In this document: positions 1 through 6,643 of the stretch, piece by piece | How the letters are laid out: every line of letters starts with the position of its first letter | Numbering within the stretch: position 1 is the stretch's first letter | NCBI GenBank assembly: GCA_938039345.1 | Contig: CALHVB010000046.1 | Coordinates: 1 to 10,272 of the forward strand | DNA: 10,272 nucleotides | From: an uncultured Sediminicola sp. | Lineage (GTDB): Bacteria; Bacteroidota; Bacteroidia; Flavobacteriales; Flavobacteriaceae | Direction of reading: 5' to 3' | Position numbers and translations under genes: made by a program | The notes under the pieces: generated by a model | Told to the model about the DNA's origin: nothing | Databases searched by the model: none | What the model saw: the letters and a program-made list of their open reading frames with translations, nothing else

Positions 1-233
1 TGCCAAGCATTAAATTTAGAAAAACTTCTGTCTGCCTTAATTTCGTCTGCAAAATTAGATACCAAAGCCAAACCTTCCCCATCTAATAATTTTAGAATAG
101 CCTTTTCTGCTTTTCTTGTTAAATATTCTTGTGCAACTTCACCAATGACTCTATGTCCTGTTTTAGACCAAAACATATCATTTCCAAAACATATATTACT
201 TACCAGTAAAATTAGTATTGCTATTTTTTTCAT
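1..233 (-). CDS. S1/P1-family zinc-dependent nuclease, 5' part (3' end outside window)
   Basis: The frame opens at ATG 233-231 and stays open to the left edge, giving 77 full codons plus two bases. The first ~20 residues (MKKIAILILLVSN...) form a Sec signal peptide. The sequence then reads WSKTGHRVIGEVA, later VSNFADEI and, at the edge, NAWH. S1/P1 nucleases are secreted or periplasmic enzymes that cut single-stranded DNA and RNA. They bind three zinc ions through an N-terminal Trp, a His five residues later, an Asp near position 45 and a His near position 60. Here Trp22, His27, Asp63 and the edge codon (CA-, probably His78) have exactly that spacing. About two thirds of the protein is missing, so the remaining zinc ligands cannot be checked. 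It is divergent from the HAD gene. Family assignment is strong; the cellular role (nucleic-acid scavenging) is inferred. Confidence 0.85.
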   Translation of the reverse strand, partial: MKKIAILILLVSNICFGNDMFWSKTGHRVIGEVAQEYLTRKAEKAILKLLDGEGLALVSNFADEIKADRSFSKFNAW

Positions 234-248
234 TTCATAAATTTTAAT

Positions 249-256
249 CAAAAATA
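249..256 (-). promoter_or_regulatory. Candidate -7 box for the S1/P1 nuclease gene
   Basis: On the minus strand this reads TATTTTTG, a full match to the Bacteroidota -7 consensus TAnnTTTG, placed 15 bases before the ATG at 233. No clear -33 TTG is seen about 20 bases further upstream, only a weak CAGTG around 275-279. The match is short in AT-rich DNA, so it is a candidate only. Confidence 0.45.
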
Positions 257-343
257 AAGGTTTGTAAATTAAGTCACTGTTAAGATTTAAGCTTAAATAA
301 TAGGTATCACAAAAGGATGTTTTTTTAAACTACTACAAACACT

Positions 344-351
344 TAGTTTTG
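344..351 (+). promoter_or_regulatory. Candidate -7 box for the HAD phosphatase gene
   Basis: TAGTTTTG matches TAnnTTTG exactly. It lies 25 bases before the preferred ATG at 377, and a weak TG-T-rich stretch around 318-326 could stand in for the -33 element. Transcription would start near 355-358. With the opposing box at 249-256, this makes the 143-base gap a divergent promoter region. Confidence 0.45.
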
Positions 352-376
352 TTACGCTTAACTTTTAATGTTAAAA

Positions 377-1171
377 ATGAATTATAAAACTCTGTGTTCC
401 GATTTAGACGGAACTTTATTATCTACTAAAAATGATGTTTCTGATTTTACAATTTCTGAAATTTCTAGAATAAAAGATAAAATTGATGTTATTTTAGTTT
501 CTGCAAGAATGCCTAAATCTATGACCTATTTGCAAAAAAGATTAGGAATAGAAAACCAACCAATTATATGCTATAATGGTGCTTTAGTATTAAATGGCGC
601 CAAACAAATTAGTTCTACCCATATCCCTACAAGTATATTATTAGATATTTATGAATTGGCAGAGCAACACCATATTAAATTAGGGCTTTATTATAATGAT
701 GAATGGTATGTAGAAGAAACTTCTGAGCGTGTAGAGAAAGAAATAAAATATACACATACTACACCAGTATTTAGAAATACTAAAACTACTTTAGAAGATT
801 GGCAAAACAGAAATATAGGAGCACATAAAATTATGATGATGTGTACAAAACAATCTGCAGATACTATTTTTCCTATACTAAAAGAAAAATTAGGTTATAA
901 TATTCATTTGTACCGTTCTAATGATACCTTAATTGAAGTTGCTCCTAAAACAGTTTCTAAGCTTTCTGCTATACAACTATTGTTACAAAAAAAAAATATC
1001 CAAGATGTTATTGCTTTTGGCGATAATTATAATGACATAGAAATGTTGCAACATGTAGGCTGTGGTGTTGCTGTAGGTAATGCTAGAGAAGAAGTAAAAG
1101 CTATTGCCAATAAAATTACATTAAATAATACAGAACATGGCGTTGCTGCATTTATAAAAGAACATTTATAA
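377..1171 (+). CDS. Cof-type HAD-IIB family hydrolase (sugar-phosphate or related phosphatase)
   Basis: This is a cytosolic haloacid-dehalogenase-superfamily phosphatase of the Cof/YidA type, which dephosphorylates small phosphorylated metabolites through an aspartyl-phosphate. Numbering from ATG 368, motif I is SDLDGTLL with nucleophile Asp12 and general acid Asp14, and motif II is LVSAR with Ser45. Motif III is Lys198 in PKTVSKLSA, and motif IV is FGDNYNDIEML with Asp219 and Asp223. YNGA at 69-72 starts the large C2B cap that selects the substrate. About 265 residues is the normal family length. I prefer ATG 377 because Cof proteins usually begin 6-8 residues before motif I and the bases before it are A-rich. 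ATG 368 is in frame and would add three residues. The substrate cannot be told from sequence. The DUF819 transporter follows 43 bases later and is probably co-transcribed. Confidence 0.92.
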   Translation: MNYKTLCSDLDGTLLSTKNDVSDFTISEISRIKDKIDVILVSARMPKSMTYLQKRLGIENQPIICYNGALVLNGAKQISSTHIPTSILLDIYELAEQHHIKLGLYYNDEWYVEETSERVEKEIKYTHTTPVFRNTKTTLEDWQNRNIGAHKIMMMCTKQSADTIFPILKEKLGYNIHLYRSNDTLIEVAPKTVSKLSAIQLLLQKKNIQDVIAFGDNYNDIEMLQHVGCGVAVGNAREEVKAIANKITLNNTEHGVAAFIKEHL

Positions 1172-1179
1172 TATTAAAA

Positions 1180-1203
1180 AAAAGCTTATGTTTATAAGCA
1201 TTT
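1180..1203 (+). terminator. Weak hairpin after the HAD gene (possible attenuator)
   Basis: GCTTAT and ATAAGC (1184-1189 and 1194-1199) pair around a four-base loop. After one A-A mismatch, an outer AAA/TTT extends the stem. The T-run after it is short (TTTAAATT), so at best this is a partial terminator ahead of the transporter gene. The same bases include TATGTTTA (1187-1194), one mismatch from a -7 box, so the transporter may also have a promoter here. Confidence 0.25.
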
Positions 1204-1214
1204 AAATTATACAC

Positions 1215-2477
1215 ATGAAACAATTCCCTATAACAGAAGACACCGTAATATTTGGACTTTTAGCTTTATGTTTAGGTTTTGTTTTTTATACTTCCTCTAT
1301 AAAAACAGGGTTTTGGAAAAAATTCTACAAATTTATACCAGGCGTACTCATGTGCTACTTGCTTCCTTCTATTTTAGCTAGTACGGGAGTTATAGATGAA
1401 AAAAGTTCTAAACTATATTATATTGCCAGCAGATACCTGCTACCTGCTGCTCTAATATTAATGACGCTTAGTATAGATTTAAAAGCAATAGCCAATTTAG
1501 GTTCCAAAGCTTTAATTATGTTTTTAACTGGTACGGTTGGTATTATCATTGGCGGACCTATAGCAATATTAATAGTTTCTATTTTTTCTCCTGAAACCGT
1601 TGGTGGTGTTGGCTTTGATGCGGTATGGAGAGGGCTCTCTACCATTGCTGGGAGTTGGATTGGTGGCGGGGCAAACCAAGCTGCCATGTTAGAAGTTTTT
1701 AAATACAACCAAGATAATTATGGCGGAATGGTGTTAATTGATATTGTTATCGCTAATTTATGGATGGCTATAATTCTTCTTGGTGTTGGAAAATCTAAAC
1801 AAATTGATACTTGGTTAAAAGCAGACACTTCTTCTATTGAAATATTAAAGACCAAGGTTTCTGAACACACAGCAAAAATAACTAGAGTAGCTACCTTAAA
1901 AGATTATATGATATTCTTAAGCTTAGCTTTTACTGGTGTTGGTTTAGCGCATCTTCTGGGTACTCACTTTGCATCTTTTTTAGAAAACACTTTTGAAGTT
2001 ATTAGAAATAAAGAAAAAATACTTTCTTCATTAAGTTCTACTTTTCTTTGGATGGTTGTTATTGCAACTGCTGTAGGTATTGGTTTATCTTTTACAAAAG
2101 CTAAAAATTATGAAGGTGCAGGAGCTAGTAAAATAGGTAGTATGTTTATTTATATTTTAGTAGCTACCATAGGAATGAAAATGGATTTAGCTAAAATTTT
2201 TGAAAACCCGGGCTTAATACTCGTAGGTGTTATATGGATCACTATTCATGCATTACTATTAATTTTAGTTGCTAAAATTATAAAAGCACCATACTTTTTT
2301 CTGGCAGTAGGGAGCCAAGCAAACGTTGGTGGTGCAGCCTCGGCACCTGTTGTAGCCGCTGAGTTTCATCCTTCTTTAACTTCTGTTGGTATATTACTGG
2401 CTGTTTTTGGTTATGTAGTAGGTACTGTAGGAGCTTATTTATGCGCATTACTCATGGAAATAGCTTCTAATGTTTAA
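1215..2477 (+). CDS. DUF819 family integral membrane protein (putative transporter, YjcL-like)
   Basis: This is a 420-residue polytopic inner-membrane protein with roughly 10-12 hydrophobic segments and a short hydrophilic loop around residues 195-230. Family marks of DUF819 are SRYLLPAALILMTLSIDL (72-89), the glycine-rich GSWIGGGANQAAM (146-158) and GSQANVGGAASAPVVAA (366-382). The last two occupy equivalent places in the two halves, as expected of an inverted-repeat transporter fold in which paired, broken helices form the ion or substrate site. The N-terminal half resembles sodium/glutamate symporters superficially, but these motifs favour DUF819. Substrate and coupling ion are not established for the family as far as I know. 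It lies 43 bases after a Cof-type phosphatase and 62 bases before a lipoprotein, all on one strand, so it may share a transcript with both. Start ATG 1215 is the first in the frame and fits the topology. Confidence 0.88.
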   Translation: MKQFPITEDTVIFGLLALCLGFVFYTSSIKTGFWKKFYKFIPGVLMCYLLPSILASTGVIDEKSSKLYYIASRYLLPAALILMTLSIDLKAIANLGSKALIMFLTGTVGIIIGGPIAILIVSIFSPETVGGVGFDAVWRGLSTIAGSWIGGGANQAAMLEVFKYNQDNYGGMVLIDIVIANLWMAIILLGVGKSKQIDTWLKADTSSIEILKTKVSEHTAKITRVATLKDYMIFLSLAFTGVGLAHLLGTHFASFLENTFEVIRNKEKILSSLSSTFLWMVVIATAVGIGLSFTKAKNYEGAGASKIGSMFIYILVATIGMKMDLAKIFENPGLILVGVIWITIHALLLILVAKIIKAPYFFLAVGSQANVGGAASAPVVAAEFHPSLTSVGILLAVFGYVVGTVGAYLCALLMEIASNV

Positions 2478-2539
2478 TCGATTATCATACATAAAAATTT
2501 CAATATTTTTAATGATATTTGCCCAGCAAAATATATAAT

Positions 2540-3241
2540 ATGAAAAAAATAATTTTTATTGTTCTTCTTAGCATAGCTATAAGTTCTTGTGGTGATTCTG
2601 AAAATACCATGAATGTATCTGGTACTGTAAAAGGATTAAAAAAGGGAACCTTATATCTACAAAAAGCTATAGACACCGCTTTAGTAACTATAGATTCTAT
2701 ACAAATAGAAGGGAATGGTGACTTTACTTTTAAAACTGAAATTGAAAGCCCTGATATATATTACCTTTATTTAAAAAAAGAGGATAATAATACAATAAAT
2801 GATAGAATTACTTTTTTTGGTGAACCTGGAAATATAACCATTAACACTTCTTGGAATACTTTTGATGCTAATGCTAAAATTGAAGGCTCTGCTAGCACAA
2901 AAAAACTAGAAGAGTATAAAAGTATTATGTCTAAATTTAATACAAAGAGCTTTGAATATATAGGAGCTATTAATAGTCCTGATATTATAAATAATGAAGC
3001 TGCTAAAGATTCTATTATAGCATTAAATAATAAGAATAACTTAAAAGGTTATTTATACACACTTAATTTTGCGTTAAATAACAAAGATTCTTATGTTACT
3101 CCCTATATAGCATTAACAGAAGCAGCAGATGTAAATGTAAAATATTTAGACTCTATACATAAATCTCTTGTTCCTAAAGTTGCTAATTCTATGTATGGAA
3201 AAAAATTAAAAGCTCATATAGAAGCTATAAAAGCTAAATAA
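2540..3241 (+). CDS. DUF4369-domain lipoprotein without a thioredoxin domain
   Basis: The start is ATG 2540, which gives MKKIIFIVLLSIAISSC, a lipoprotein signal peptide with acylated Cys17. An upstream in-frame TTG (2519) would put seven extra residues before the signal and is rejected. Residues about 24-125 match DUF4369: an NVSGTVKGLKKGTLYLQK opening, beta-rich, ending in an IEGSAST-like segment. The helical stretch that follows (about 130-233, including YVTPYIALTEA and YGKKLKAHIEA) resembles the linker that precedes the AhpC/TSA thioredoxin domain in Bacteroidota TlpA-like proteins. Here the protein stops at 233 residues, where the CxxC thioredoxin domain would begin, and a strong terminator follows. 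Redox function is therefore unlikely. It is anchored in a membrane; the acidic residues after the Cys (GDSEN) could favour surface exposure, which is inference. Actual role unknown. Confidence 0.82.
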   Translation: MKKIIFIVLLSIAISSCGDSENTMNVSGTVKGLKKGTLYLQKAIDTALVTIDSIQIEGNGDFTFKTEIESPDIYYLYLKKEDNNTINDRITFFGEPGNITINTSWNTFDANAKIEGSASTKKLEEYKSIMSKFNTKSFEYIGAINSPDIINNEAAKDSIIALNNKNNLKGYLYTLNFALNNKDSYVTPYIALTEAADVNVKYLDSIHKSLVPKVANSMYGKKLKAHIEAIKAK

Positions 3242-3252
3242 TAAAAGAAAGT

Positions 3253-3299
3253 TTATAAACAAAAAACATCCGCATATAGCGGATGTTTTTTGTTTATAA
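3253..3299. terminator. Bidirectional intrinsic terminator, 21-bp perfect stem
   Basis: Arms 3253-3273 and 3279-3299 are perfect inverted repeats with a five-base ATATA loop. The GC-rich core (CATCCGC/GCGGATG) is flanked by an A-run on the left and a T-run on the right, so either strand gives a hairpin followed by a U-tract. It lies 11 bases after the lipoprotein stop and 17 bases after the stop of the convergent small gene, and ends both transcripts. Confidence 0.93.
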
Positions 3300-3316
3300 T
3301 AGTATTGAATATTTTA

Positions 3317-3583
3317 TTATACTAATTTATTCAATTTTTCTACTAAACCTTTTGCTTTTTCTTCTAATTCAGCTTTTACACTTTTAAGATGTGCTTTTTT
3401 GTTCTCCACATCTTTTTTATTAATTTTTGAAATTAAGTCATCAAAAGTTTCAATGGCACTATCTATAATTACATTTCCTTCTTTAGAAATTTCGTTAACC
3501 CCACTATCTACTAGATAAACCCCTTCAATGATATCTCCTAAAACAAAATTAATATCTTTCTTTAAATTCTTTATACTTGCCAT
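3317..3583 (-). CDS. Small conserved-type hypothetical protein (88 aa, helical)
   Basis: The product is an 88-residue, charged, soluble protein with no signal peptide or membrane segment. It opens with MASIKNLKKDINFVLGD and continues with EGVYLVDSG, IIDSAIETFDDLISKIN, then a Lys/Glu-rich helix AHLKSVKAELEEKAKGLVEKL to the end. The heptad-like spacing of Leu, Val and Ile from about residue 40 onward suggests a helical bundle or coiled coil. From memory, similar short proteins occur as uncharacterised genes across Flavobacteriia, but I know of no assigned function or Pfam name. It has its own -7 box and the terminator at 3253-3299, so it can be transcribed alone, though it also follows manA by 67 bases. 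Start ATG 3583 is well placed behind an A-rich leader. Confidence 0.8.
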   Translation of the reverse strand: MASIKNLKKDINFVLGDIIEGVYLVDSGVNEISKEGNVIIDSAIETFDDLISKINKKDVENKKAHLKSVKAELEEKAKGLVEKLNKLV

Positions 3584-3599
3584 TATATTATTTTTTTTG

Positions 3600-3607
3600 C
3601 AAAAATA
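3600..3607 (-). promoter_or_regulatory. Candidate -7 box for the 88-residue protein gene
   Basis: The minus strand reads TATTTTTG, a full TAnnTTTG match, 16 bases before the ATG at 3583. The leader between them is nearly pure A/T and rich in A. No clear -33 TTG is seen. Its spacing matches that of the box at 249-256 relative to its own gene. Confidence 0.45.
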
Positions 3608-3650
3608 CTCTTTTTAAAGAAAAGTACTTTTATTTGTTTATACTTTAAAA

Positions 3651-4613
3651 TTAAATCGTTACTTCTAACAACTTAGCCTCATTTGTTTTTAATACTATTT
3701 CTTTAGAGATTGCAGGCACTAATATAGTTTCTCCCTTTTGTATGTGTGCTTCTCCAAATTCATTTGCTATGGTAACACTACCAGATACGCACATGTAAAT
3801 CGTAAAAGAATCTCTCTGTGCTACCTCTTGCTTCATATCTGAAGATAGGTTTATATAATTAGTTTTAAAATACGGGCAATCTACCATTGTATTTACTGCA
3901 TCAGATTTTGAATCATAAGCTACTTTAAAGTCGTCTTTTTTTTCATAATCTATAGCATCTAAAGCCATTTCTGTATGCAACTCTCTTAAGTTTCCGTTTT
4001 TATCTTTTCTATTAAAATCGAAAACCCTATAGGTAACATCAGATGTTTGCTGAATTTCTGCCAATAATACTCCTGCTCCTATAGCATGTATTTTCCCAGT
4101 ATTAATAAAAAACGTGTCTCCCTCTTTTACAGACTCATAGTTCATTAAATCTACCAGTGTATCGTTCTCAATACTCTTTGCGTATTCTTCTTTAGTTACG
4201 TCTTTATTAAAACCTACAATAAGATTTGCGTCTTTATCAGCATTCATAACATACCACATCTCTGTTTTACCAAAAGAATTGTGTCGTTTTTTTGCTAACT
4301 CATCATTAGGATGCAATTGAATAGATAAATCCTTTTTTGCATCTATAAACTTAATTAATATAGGAAAATCAGTACCAAAACGTTCTGCTACACTTTTCCC
4401 TAATAAATCTATAGTATTAGTATCTATTAATTCTTGTAATGATTTACCCGCTAAATCTCCATTAGAAACCACAGAAACATCTCCCTTAACAGTAGATAAT
4501 TCCCAACTTTCTCCTGTTATATCATTCTCTATAGGCTTTCCTAATACATCTTTTAATTTTGTGCCCCCCCAAAGGCGTTCTTTTAAAATAGGGTTAAACT
4601 TTAATGGATACAT
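3651..4613 (-). CDS. manA: Mannose-6-phosphate isomerase, class I (phosphomannose isomerase)
   Basis: The enzyme interconverts fructose 6-phosphate and mannose 6-phosphate in the cytosol, feeding GDP-mannose and surface-glycan synthesis or mannose catabolism. It is the short (about 320 residue) cupin-type form also found in Firmicutes. Visible marks are LKERLWGG (10-17), SIQLHPND with zinc ligands Gln99 and His101, GKTEMWYV with Glu118, NTGKIHAIGAG with His176, and the catalytic arginine in TYRVFDFNR (Arg196). The C-terminal part (about 240-320) is the second cupin. The start is ATG 4613, matching the usual MxPLKFxPIxKERxWGG beginning. It lies 18 bases downstream of the PTPS-like gene and is probably the last gene of the idi transcript. 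A seven-G run in the coding strand spans codons 15-17. Confidence 0.94.
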   Translation of the reverse strand: MYPLKFNPILKERLWGGTKLKDVLGKPIENDITGESWELSTVKGDVSVVSNGDLAGKSLQELIDTNTIDLLGKSVAERFGTDFPILIKFIDAKKDLSIQLHPNDELAKKRHNSFGKTEMWYVMNADKDANLIVGFNKDVTKEEYAKSIENDTLVDLMNYESVKEGDTFFINTGKIHAIGAGVLLAEIQQTSDVTYRVFDFNRKDKNGNLRELHTEMALDAIDYEKKDDFKVAYDSKSDAVNTMVDCPYFKTNYINLSSDMKQEVAQRDSFTIYMCVSGSVTIANEFGEAHIQKGETILVPAISKEIVLKTNEAKLLEVTI

Positions 4614-4631
4614 GTTTTATTTTTTTAGTTT

Positions 4632-5039
4632 TTAACCACAATAGGTTACAAAATTACGTGGTGTTTCATAAAGAACTATTTCTAAATCTTTATCTTTAGG
4701 TATATATGGTCTTAATTTATTCCAAATAACTACGGCTATATTTTCTGCTGTAGGATTAAGGTTTTTAAACTCTGGCACATCTACATTTAAATTTTTATGA
4801 TCAAAAGCAGCTTCTATTTCTTTTTCTATTAAATCTTTTAAAATCTTAACATCAATAACAAAACCTGTCTCTGGGTCAATTTTGCCAGTTACACTTGCTA
4901 TTAACTCATAGTTGTGGCCATGATAATTTGGATTATTACATTTTCCAAAAACGGCATCATTTTTCTCAAAACTCCAATCGGGTCTATACAATCTATGGGC
5001 TGCATTGAAATGTGCTTTCCTACTTACTTTAACCTTCAT
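4632..5039 (-). CDS. 6-pyruvoyltetrahydropterin synthase / 6-carboxytetrahydropterin synthase family protein
   Basis: This 135-residue T-fold protein acts on 7,8-dihydroneopterin triphosphate, making either 6-pyruvoyltetrahydropterin (PTPS) or 6-carboxytetrahydropterin (QueD, queuosine pathway). Zinc ligands are His15 (FNAAHRLYRPDW), His40 and His42 (YHGHNYEL). The catalytic set is Cys34, Asp80-His81 (AFDHKNLN) and Glu125 in VLYETPRNF, which holds the pterin ring. PTAENIA (96-102) is also typical. The motif CNNPNYHGHNY has five residues between Cys and HGH, as in animal PTPS, whereas Escherichia coli QueD has three. That leaves PTPS and QueD activity both open, and automatic annotation would probably say QueD. 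The gene begins 2 bases after the idi stop codon, so translation is probably coupled. No other queuosine gene is in the window. Confidence 0.9.
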   Translation of the reverse strand: MKVKVSRKAHFNAAHRLYRPDWSFEKNDAVFGKCNNPNYHGHNYELIASVTGKIDPETGFVIDVKILKDLIEKEIEAAFDHKNLNVDVPEFKNLNPTAENIAVVIWNKLRPYIPKDKDLEIVLYETPRNFVTYCG

Positions 5040-5041
5040 CG

Positions 5042-5569
5042 CTATTCGTTTAGTTGAATAAAATAATCGTAAAATTTTTCAAAAATAATTTTAAACCAAA
5101 CCGTATAGTTTTCAGGATTTGCTGCTATATCTTCTTTAATGGCTTCTGGTTTCATCCATTTCCAATCGGCAACTTCTTCTGTATTAATTTCTGGTGATTC
5201 TGAATAGTAGCCTAACATTACATGATCTAATTCGTGTTCTGTAAGTCCATTATCAAAAGGCGCTTTATAGATAAAAGAAAAAAGTTCTTTTAAGTCTGTT
5301 ACAAAACCCATTTCTTCTTGCAATCTTCTTTTACCTGCTTCTATATTGGTTTCACCATCTCGTTGATGACTACAACATGTATTTGTCCATAATAAAGGTG
5401 AATGGTATTTGTGTGCTGCTCGTTGTTGCAACATTGTTTCCCCATTATCATTCATTATAAATACTGAAAAAGCTCTATGTAGTACTGCTTTTTCATGAGC
5501 TTCCATTTTTGGCATTAAACCTACTTGCTCATTAAGCTCGTTTACCAAAATTACATTTTCTTCTTGCAT
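5042..5569 (-). CDS. idi: Isopentenyl-diphosphate delta-isomerase, type I
   Basis: This Nudix-fold cytosolic enzyme interconverts isopentenyl and dimethylallyl diphosphate for isoprenoids (quinones, carotenoids, undecaprenyl carrier). Of 175 residues, those that identify it are catalytic Cys66 in LWTNTCCSHQ, with metal ligand His68; upstream His25 and His31; the Nudix helix EAGKRRLQEEMGF (77-89); and the acidic pair Glu111/Glu113 in LTEHELDHVML. W-K-W-M (WKWMKPEAIKEDI) near residue 136 is also typical, as is the C-terminal YTVWFKIIF. Length matches the Escherichia coli enzyme. The start is ATG 5569. It is the first gene of the idi-PTPS-manA cluster. A TATTTTTA sequence (5574-5581, minus strand) is one base from a -7 box but too close to the ATG unless the message is nearly leaderless, so the promoter is unresolved. 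Confidence 0.95.
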   Translation of the reverse strand: MQEENVILVNELNEQVGLMPKMEAHEKAVLHRAFSVFIMNDNGETMLQQRAAHKYHSPLLWTNTCCSHQRDGETNIEAGKRRLQEEMGFVTDLKELFSFIYKAPFDNGLTEHELDHVMLGYYSESPEINTEEVADWKWMKPEAIKEDIAANPENYTVWFKIIFEKFYDYFIQLNE

Positions 5570-5672
5570 GCAGTAAAAATAACACCTTTACCTAATTTAT
5601 ATACTAAGAGTATCATAAAAAAGTGATTTTCCTAAAAAAAAGAGATTATTGATATCGAAAACGTTTGTTTTT

Positions 5673-6638
5673 TTAAAAGAATCTAGGAGACCTTAAATTC
5701 TTCTTGTTTTTCTTTATAAAGTCGTATCTAAATAATACTTCAAAAGAACCATTATTAAAGGCTGCATTACCTAAATCTGTTACTTCTCTATCATAGGCTA
5801 AACCAATCATTAGCTGATCTGTTACATTAAAGCCTACCAAACCACTTAAAGCAGCATCCCAACGATAGGCCGCTCCTAAAATAAGTTTGTCATTATACCT
5901 AAAATTAGCAGAAAAATCTGCTTGTAAAGGTGCTCCTTGAACTGCTTTTACTAACAAAGTAGGCTTAAATTTCCAGAAGTGATTCATCTCAAATACATAC
6001 CCTGTAATAAAATAAAAATTCATTTGCTCTTTTGCTGTTGACAAAGAAGATTCATCAAAATGTGAGGTTTGTAAAAATCTTGGTACTGATAATCCAATAT
6101 AGAATTCTTGAGTATGATAATAAATACCTGCTCCTATATTTGGCGAAAAACGATTGTCTATATTTTGCTGTAACGTTGAATCATCGCCACCTGCTACGTA
6201 TTGATTTAATTCTGAAAACTTAATATCTAATAAATTAGCACTGGCTTTTAATCCAAAACTTAACCTTGCTTCTTTTGAAGTATATATGGTGTATGAAAAA
6301 TCGATATCAAAATTAGTCTCAGATGTTGGCCCTATTTCATCTTGTACAATAGAAAACCCTAATCCTACTCCTCTATAGCCTATAGGAGAATGCACATTAA
6401 AAGTTCTTGTGGTTGGCGCACCATCTAATCCTAACCATTGTGACCTATGCAACAACCCAACACTTGCATGCCCCCTAGATCCTGCATAAGCAGGGTTAAC
6501 ACTAACCGTATTATACATATACTGTGTATATTGAGCATCTTGCTGGGCTTCTATTTTTACACAGAAAAATAATAGGAACAGAAAAACCAAGTAGGTAATT
6601 GCTTTTTCTAATTTTTTATGTAGGCTAAGATTGGGCAT
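5673..6638 (-). CDS. PorP/SprF-family type IX secretion system outer-membrane protein
   Basis: The 321-residue product has a signal peptide (KKLEKAITYLVFLFLLFFCVK, cleaved after IEA) and then the family signature AQYTQYMYN, NPAYAGSRG and HRSQWLGLDGAPTT within residues 35-77. The rest alternates beta strands typical of a small outer-membrane barrel (GVGLGFSIVQDEIGP, LSFGLKASANLL, LILGAAYRWD, LMIGLAYD). It ends with strand FEVLFRYDF and a short basic tail. Family members work with the T9SS; SprF of Flavobacterium johnsoniae is needed to export the type B substrate SprB. The gene starts 5 bases after the stop of a type B substrate gene, so it is likely a dedicated partner of that protein. Flavobacterial genomes usually carry many copies, so it need not be the general PorP or SprF. 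No strong terminator is seen between it and idi. Confidence 0.93.
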   Translation of the reverse strand: MPNLSLHKKLEKAITYLVFLFLLFFCVKIEAQQDAQYTQYMYNTVSVNPAYAGSRGHASVGLLHRSQWLGLDGAPTTRTFNVHSPIGYRGVGLGFSIVQDEIGPTSETNFDIDFSYTIYTSKEARLSFGLKASANLLDIKFSELNQYVAGGDDSTLQQNIDNRFSPNIGAGIYYHTQEFYIGLSVPRFLQTSHFDESSLSTAKEQMNFYFITGYVFEMNHFWKFKPTLLVKAVQGAPLQADFSANFRYNDKLILGAAYRWDAALSGLVGFNVTDQLMIGLAYDREVTDLGNAAFNNGSFEVLFRYDFIKKNKKNLRSPRFF

Positions 6639-6643
6639 CTTTT

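Noticed and set aside
1418..1708. Minus-strand open frame inside the transporter gene
   Set aside because: It is Pro/Ile-rich, overlaps a clear coding gene completely and has no recognisable features; it is a shadow of the membrane protein codons.
1215..2477. Sodium/glutamate symporter (GltS) identity
   Set aside because: The SRYLLPA, GSWIGGGANQAAM and GSQANVGGAASAP motifs are those of DUF819; similarity to GltS is limited to general membrane-protein character.
2519..2539. TTG 2519 as start of the DUF4369 lipoprotein
   Set aside because: It would add seven residues in front of a well-formed lipoprotein signal peptide that begins at ATG 2540.
5601..5613. Small inverted repeat ATACT-aag-AGTAT as a terminator for the PorP-like gene
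   Set aside because: The stem is only five A/T-rich pairs and has no T-run at the right place on the minus strand; the end of this transcript stays unresolved.
5659..5666. Palindrome AAACGTTT as an operator before idi
   Set aside because: It is eight bases in AT-rich DNA, nearly 100 bases from the idi start and directly after the PorP-like gene, with no second copy in the window.
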